DNA of 64,000 nt from Podarcis raffonei (Eukaryota > Chordata > Lepidosauria > Squamata > Lacertidae). Location: NCBI RefSeq assembly GCF_027172205.1, contig NC_070603.1, positions 6,622,501 through 6,686,500 of the forward strand, read 5' to 3'. This document shows, piece by piece, positions 57,801 through 64,000 of this stretch (position 1 is its first letter; every line of letters begins with the position of its first letter). The notes beneath the pieces are model-generated. The model was not told the DNA's origin, searched no databases, and saw nothing but the letters and a program-made list of their open reading frames with translations. The position numbers and the translations under genes were made by a program.

Positions 57801-58106
57801 ACAGAACAGGAATTGGTGTCCGGATGGTGCAGTAAGACTTCTAAGAGTTGACCCTAGTGCAGAGGCTTGGAGCAAAGAATTGCCCTATCAGGCAGCCATG
57901 TTTGTGGAAGCTATGCTAAGTGTGGGACCCCCATGCCAGCTCAGGGGGGCTTTATGCCAGCCTCCAAGAGCAGTATGGGCAACTCCTTTGGAGAAGAAGG
58001 TCCCTAGGCTGTGCAGACTACCTTCCCATGGAGCTGAGAGAAACAAAACCAAGCCTTGCTCTGTGTTGCTCTGCGATAGCCGGCCTTTCATACCAGTTTC
58101 TGAAGC

Positions 58107-58757
58107 ATAGAATCATAGAATCATAGAGTTGGAAGAGACCACAAGGGCCATCGAGTCCAACCCCCTGCCAAGCAGGAAACACCATCAGAGCACTCCTGAC
58201 ATATGGTTGTCAAGCCTCTGCTTAAAGACCTCCAAAGAAGGAGACTCCACCACACTCCTTGGCAGCAAATTCCACTGTCAAACAGCTCTTACTGTCAGGA
58301 AGTTCTTCCTAATGTTTAGGTGGAATCTTCTTTCTTGTAGTTTGGATCCATTGCTCCGTGTCCGCTTCTCTGGAGCAGCAGAAAAACAACCTTTCTCCCT
58401 CCTCTATGTGACATCCTTTTATATATTTGAACATGGCTATCATATCACCCCTTAACCTCCTTTTCTCCAGGCTAAACATGCCCAGCTGCCTTAGCCGTTC
58501 CTCATAAGGCATCGTTTCCAGGCCTTTGACCATTTTGGTTGCCCTCCTCTGGACACGTTCCAGTTTGTCAGTGTCCTTCTTGAACTGTGGTGCCCAGAAC
58601 TGGACACAGTACTCCAGGTGAGGTCTGACCAGAGCAGAATACAGTGGCACTATTACTTCCCTTGATCTAGATGCTATACTCCTATTGATGCAGCCCAGAA
58701 TTGCATTGGCTTTTTTAGCTGACGCGTCACACTGTTGGCTCATGGTGTGAAACATGC
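58107..58757 (-). mobile_element. CR1 LINE 3' end, reverse
   Basis: On the - strand, 58755-58309 encodes 148 aa with [47 protein letters not shown] and [15 protein letters not shown], typical CR1 ORF2 C-terminus. The 3' end is the repeated ttctatgattctatg (antisense at 58107-58125). About 650 bp survive and it is 5'-truncated. It is better preserved than the CR1 at 31112. Confidence 0.94.
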
Positions 58758-58989
58758 TTTAATATACGGACTGTGAAGGTCTCTTTTTGTAAAATACTCC
58801 CAGAATGTTCAGGCTTGGAATGGAACTGCTTCTCCTGCCCTTAGCTTACAACAGATGCAAGTCCAACACTTCCAGCAGTAAGATGACCTCTTTGGACCAC
58901 TGACTTGCAACATAGGATCTGCAACTTGAGCCTATCCACATTTGCTCAGGCAGTGAGCGGTGTCCTCACTCCCTTGGAGAGCTTGACAG

Positions 58990-59100
58990 TATTTCCCTGG
59001 GTTTTCTCCTTTCCTGGGAACTATAGCTCTGTGAGGGATCTTCTAAGAACTCTAAGCACCCATAATAAACCACCATTCCCAGGATTTGTTATGGGAAAGC
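58990..59100. mobile_element. Palindromic MITE, partial
   Basis: The pieces gggaactatagctctgtgag and attcccaggatttgttatgg match the arms of the palindrome family at 31066 and 56838. Confidence 0.45.
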
Positions 59101-59635
59101 CATGATTGACTAAAAGCCTGGTGTGGATGTGAGCACTAAGCTTCTAGGAAGAAGCTGGTGGATGGCTAGAAAAACAGACAACAAGGGGGTTAAATGTTAG
59201 CTATGGACAGGTAGAGAGAGATGAACGAAAGTCACCTGCTATCTCCCTGAGAGGTATCACTGGGCATGTTCTGAACGGAAAGGTGTCGGAATGGAAAGGC
59301 AGACTTTGGACTCCCTTGTCCTCCACCCAGTTGGGCTGAGGAAAGCCTTGAGAGTCGGCCCTTTATTGCTGAGCTTTCGAAAACACAGGCTGCCTTCACA
59401 GCACAATTCAGCATTTTTGGCTGGCTTCCAGGCACCTGAGCCAGGTAGGGCGAGGCAACTTTGCCTGAGCAGGCCTGAACAGAGAGAGGAGGCAATCCAA
59501 CAGGCGATTATTAGTTCTCAAAATAAGAATAGGGCTTTGTTGTTAGAACTGGGCGGCGGCTGTTCGAGCAGCAAGGGAAACTGGGGAGGGCAGGCGGTGG
59601 CTGGCTGGCTGGCTTACAAGCATTTGGGGGGTTCT

Positions 59636-60084
59636 TGTTGTTGTTTAGTCGTTTAGTCGTGTCCGACTCTTTGTGACCCCATGGACCAGAGCACGCCAGG
59701 CATTCCTGTCTTCCACTGCCTCTCGCAGTTTGGTCAAACTCATGCTGGTAACCTCGAAAACACTATCCAACCATCTCGTCCTCTGTCATCCCCTTCTCCT
59801 TGTGCCCTCCATCTTTCCCAACATCAGGGTCTTTCCCAGGGAGTCTTCTCTCCTCATGAGGTGGCCAAAGTATTGGAGCCTCAGCTTCAGGATCTGTCCT
59901 TCCAGTGAGCACTCGGGGCTGATTTCCTTAAGGATGGATAGGTTGGATCTTCTTGCAGTCCATGGGACTCTCCAGAGTCTCCTCCAGCACCAGAATTCAA
60001 AAGCATCCATTCTTCGGCCATCAGCCTTCTTTATGGTCCAGCTCTCACTTCCATACATGATTACTGGGAAAACCAGTATACGGA
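59636..60084 (-). mobile_element. Bov-B (RTE) LINE 3' end, reverse
   Basis: The antisense frame reads VIMYGSESWTIKKADGRRMDAFEFWCWRRLWRVPWTARRSN in part, the hallmark Bov-B ORF2 end, and the 3' terminus (antisense tgttgttgtttagtcgttta, gtcgtgtccgactctttgtg) is also Bov-B. The target-site duplication ttggggggttct is perfect over 12 bp (59624-59635 and 60085-60096). It is 449 bp, 5'-truncated. Confidence 0.95.
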
Positions 60085-60549
60085 TTGGGGGGTTCTGCCT
60101 AGGCCTAAATACAGTGGTGCCCAGAAAATAAACAAATGGAGCCCCAGTGAGGAAGGAGTAAAGACAAGACAAGGAGTTGTCTTAGCAATAAAGAGGGGGT
60201 AGGTAGGAACAAAGTGTATAAGGACAGAGGCTGTGAAAGCAGAGCCAGTTCAAGTTATGGACATTGTGAAGTCCTCTTGGAGATGTTTGCCTTCGGGTTG
60301 GAGAATCCTTGGTTCCAACAGACTCCCTTGGACCCAGGCCAGAGAAGACTACCAGCCTCCCCTCTTCTCCCAACTGTTCCTCATGGTCCAGTGGTCTGCT
60401 CTGTTTGCAGCAAATCCTCTGGCTTTCAGTATGCCAGAAAGCTCCAGAAATATTGCCACATCGGAAGATTCCTTCTCTTTAGTAACTGAGTGCTGGGCCA
60501 ACCGTACAATTATCATCTCGGAGTTCACAAGGAGAGAACTTTCTCTCTA

Positions 60550-61687
60550 AAATTAGTAAATGCTGTCAGGTGGGACAGAGATTGTGAGCCTTTGGGCAGG
60601 GGCTGTCTTACCATACTAATTTGCGAGCTGCTCTGGGGGCCTATTTTGGGCTGGCAGGCAGGATAAAAATGCTTTGAATCAATCGAACAAAGAAATAAGT
60701 GGCCCAGAATGTGAAATCTGAAAGGATATGGTTATATGTGAAGACTAAACCATGCCAAGAATATGACTGCTTATCTATGGAATTTGAATGCTTATGTAGG
60801 CATTTTGATAGCTGCAGATGTTCATGTATTTTAAAATTATTTTGCTGTAGTATGGGGATTAATGGCAGGGCAACAAAAGTGGACTTTGTGAGTCCTTATG
60901 GTCGCTTAGAGGCTTACATTTCAAGTCTGGAAGGGTAAATACCCATCATCTATCACATAATAGTCAATGAGGACCTCACTGCCCTGGCTACATCTGAAAA
61001 TATTCCATATATACACCAATTTTATATGGATACTTATTTTGACACCTGGTGGGTTATATTAATGTATATGTTTAACATAAGATGAATTCATGGATGGATA
61101 TTGTACCCTGATGGGGTGTTTTTTAGTTCATATATTATTTCATTTCATTTCATTTTGTTAAATTTGAAAGAAGAGGAGGAAGAAGAAGAGAACCGGGATA
61201 CTTGAAATGGTCTTTGGATCTTGTACATATAATTATTTTCAGGCAGCTGTGCTAAGGCCGGCATTTGCCTGTGGGTTTGCATCAGACTAGCAAGCTGCTC
61301 TGAATTTGGAACTTAAAACGACAATGCAAATATGGTTCTTTTGGAGATGCCATTTTGCTGCCTTGAGAAGTATGTTTGGAATGAAAGAGATTTGCAAAAC
61401 CGAGTCCCTTTTCTAATCTTGGATTTCAGTACGGAACAACCCAACCATCCCAAATAGGGCCAAGCTGACATCTGCCCATGTGCAAAAGGCAGGCTTGCAG
61501 AAAGACTGTCTTGAGTAGTCAGGAGAGACAAAACAGGTGAGGTTTTACTGGCTGCGATGAAAGGCCCCAAAAAGGAATTTGCTCCAAGATCAAATAGGCT
61601 AGGGACAATTTGTTATCTTCGCTTGCTTTCCACTTCCTTGAATCATCTGGAGCCAAATGCTCTGCAGAAAGTGCTCAAAGTGGATCC
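60550..61687. other. Intergenic, nothing recognised
   Basis: No gene or repeat ends were found. A (catttt)-like tract is near 61137-61160. Confidence 0.4.
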
Positions 61688-61700
61688 ATGGCAGACATAT

Positions 61701-61957
61701 GTTGTTGTTTAGTCATTTAGTGGTGTCCGCCTCTTCGTGACCCCCTGGACCAGAGCACGTCAGGCACTCCTGTCTTCCACTGCCTCAAGTATTGGAGCCT
61801 CAGCTTCAGGATCTGTCCTTCCAATGAGCACTCAGGGCTTTCCTTCATAATGGATAGGTTTCATCTTCTTGCAGTTCATGGGACTCTCAAGAGTCTCCTC
61901 CAGCACCATAATTCAAAAGCATCAATTCTTTGGCCATCAGCCTTCTTTATGGTCCAT
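61701..61957 (-). mobile_element. Bov-B (RTE) LINE 3' end, second copy
   Basis: The same 3' end as 59636-60084 but shorter, with about 130 bp missing between cttccactgcctc and aagtattggagc. The 13-bp target-site duplication atggcagacatat is perfect (61688-61700 and 61958-61970). Confidence 0.94.
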
Positions 61958-61970
61958 ATGGCAGACATAT

Positions 61971-64000
61971 AGGAGCAGACAAACCAGTGGGGAAAGGAGT
62001 CCCCGAAGGAAGGAAATTTGAACCCCCAGCTCCTCTGTGCCACCTGTGGCAGGGACAGAATTCTGAGCAGCTTCTAAAATGGAGCTCAAAATGGGTAACT
62101 CCTTTGGTATGCACACAAGCTCAGAGTTGAGAGCAGCTGAGTGGGGAAATACCAGTTTCTGTGAGGACAAGGTGAAAATGTTTGGCCTAGGGATCCTGAA
62201 AAAAACAACAGCAACAGCCAAAAATGCCCAGAAGCGAATGACTAGATTTGGCCAGCTGTTTTGCCCTCTTCGCTGTGCTTTTGGGGTTCATTTTCTGCTT
62301 CCCCCACCTGCCTACGGCAAGACTGTGTTGCTTGTCTTTTCCTATCTTGCTGACCACGGGCAACGGAGCTGGTTCGTTCTAGCTGTGCAAGCAGGGCGGG
62401 GGCCCCCTGAGTCACAGCAAAGCTCCTGACTCAGCTTGTCCTTCTTACAGAGAATGCTTGGGTGGGCAGGGAAAGGGGAGGGCGATGGCCGGTTGCCAGG
62501 CTTTCTGAGTCACGGCAAGATTCTCCACCCCGTGCCCTGCGGGGCAGGGTGGGTGGTTACTTCAGAACCCTGTAAACGACCAAGCAAAGCTCTGTGCTAA
62601 TCCCAGAGGGAGGGGCCCGCATCCTTCATTTGCCAGGCTGTAGCTTGATTGACCAATCAGCGGGTGCCAGGTGTCCCCAGGTTTGGAGAGGCTTCTCAGG
62701 CTGCTCCTGTGCCACGTACCTGCCATGAGCCGCCTTTGCACCAGGGTGCACATTTTAGGCCACCACACAGTCCCACAACCAAGCCTTCCCTTGACGTTTT
62801 AAGCCCACTCATAAATCACTACCTGCAATGTTTGCTGACTGCAAGGATTTCGGCTTCAGCTTTCGCATGTTGCCTTCCCTTGCAAAGGTCACGCCTGTTC
62901 TGCTGCTTTTTATCCTGGGAAAGATGGGGGGAAGACTTGGTCCTGAGCCATAGAAGCTCTTCTCATGTATTGTGTTTTCCCTTCTTCAAAATGGTGCTGG
63001 TAGAGGAAAGAGGGCCTTGCGCTCCTGTTGCAGTGGGGCTGTAGGCACAACTCAAGTGTTACCGTCCATGACACTTGGTCTAAAACTCAACTACCTGAGT
63101 GGCTTGCAGTTGCATGGAGTGGGGTACCTGCATCTCCCCACTTGCATGGCAGCCCGAGTGCAGGTGAAATGCACTCTTCTCAGGGGCTGCAGGTGGGGAG
63201 ACACACCTGAACCCTCCCCAAACACCTTGGTAAGGGCTGCACATTCAGTGTGGCAAAGCAATGGCATCTGGAACGTCCAGCCCTGCTTATCTATGTTTGC
63301 TGTGATGATTTGGAAAGTTGAACTATTTCCCACTGGGCCATGTTGAAAGAGGCTTTTGCACCATGAGTACTGTTTGTTCCCAAGCTTATGAGGCAGGGAA
63401 TGCCCTCTTTACAAGGTATTCTGCTTATGCAGAAATGGCCTGTTGATACTCCAGCATCAACAGCTGAAGCAGCTTCCCTCTGCATCACGCCCAAATAAGG
63501 AAGGCGGCCCTGGGAACCCTTGATGATTGGCGGGGACAAGGGCCAAGCTGCCTGGCCTGCTTTGAGAGCGATGGCAGCGTCTGGGTGTGGTGTGAACCCA
63601 GCTTTCTCGTTCCCACTCACCTGATGTGAGGAGATGCTCACTTGGCAGCTGTCTGTTCCACACCCAGTAGTAAATCTCTGCAAAAGAAAACACCAGGAAT
63701 TCACGTCCCACCCCTGAGTTGCCTTGCCTGCAGAAATGCTCGTAGCAGACGAAGCTCGCCTGCTCGTGATCTTCTTTTCACCTTGCCCATGCACCAAATA
63801 ACCATGGTACTGAGGTTGTTACTTAGCCCTCCACCAATAGCAGTAGCCAGAGAGACAAAAGCTCAACTCCCTGGAAATGGGCTGCTGAAAATCTAAGTTG
63901 TGAGAAACGCCCGCCACCCCTTACCCATACACCCTGCTTCATCGGCTGCTACTTAGAGTTGGGGAGGAAGAACTGTAATCCCCCCGCCCTTGATGTCCAC
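61971..64000. other. Intergenic, nothing recognised
   Basis: I see no exon with credible splice sites and protein similarity, and no clear transposon ends. Frames of 120-168 codons (for example 63291-63797 on the - strand) look random. Confidence 0.4.

Noticed and set aside
63291-63797. A 168-codon - frame near the right end
   Set aside because: No recognisable domain or composition bias of a real gene and no supporting splice context.
27182-64000. Possible RDH16, SDR9C7 or HSD17B6 exons
   Set aside because: No SDR signature such as TGxxxGxG or YxxxK in exon context was recognised by eye; a translated search is needed to exclude them.

Overview
The window is vertebrate nuclear DNA, almost certainly from a squamate reptile and possibly a lacertid-type lizard. 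The evidence is the mix of CR1, Bov-B (RTE) and L1 LINEs, many tRNA-derived SINEs with a Bov-B-like tail motif, abundant hAT and Tc1/mariner-like MITEs, and genes with introns, GT/AG splice sites and a CpG-island promoter. No prokaryotic features, rRNA genes or CRISPR arrays were seen.

Three host genes lie in a conserved block. (1) The last two coding exons of TAC3, the neurokinin B precursor, on the + strand (2229-2282 and 3187-3261); the first encodes the decapeptide [10 protein letters not shown] followed by the amidation/cleavage signal GKR. (2) ZBTB39 on the + strand: a CpG-island promoter with a probable non-coding exon 1 ending at 15727, a single coding exon (17350-19449) and a repeat-poor probable 3'UTR of about 4.4 kb. 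(3) GPR182, the atypical chemokine receptor also called ACKR5, on the - strand (CDS 26079-27161), tail to tail with ZBTB39. As I recall it, this order and relative orientation match the mammalian block on human 12q13. The next mammalian neighbours (RDH16, SDR9C7, HSD17B6) were not recognised to the right.

Layout: 1-3.3 kb, TAC3 3' part with a 5'-truncated L1 inserted just upstream of the neurokinin B exon; 3.3-15.3 kb, intergenic DNA with SINEs, solo LTR fossils and hAT elements; 15.3-23.9 kb, ZBTB39; 25.8-27.2 kb, GPR182; 27.2-64 kb, gene-free as far as I can see and built from layered mobile elements. These include nested MITE, CR1 and hAT insertions at 31-34 kb, three TA-flanked mariner-like MITEs, a 2.7-kb L1 at 40.7-43.4 kb, several SINEs and hATs with clear target-site duplications, and two Bov-B fragments near 60 kb.

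The genes do not form a pathway. TAC3 encodes a neuropeptide of the reproductive axis, ZBTB39 a nuclear zinc-finger protein, and GPR182 an endothelial scavenging receptor. Most of the remaining interest is in the mobile DNA: readable insertion order, diagnostic target-site duplications, a SINE subfamily, and shared tails between SINE and Bov-B.
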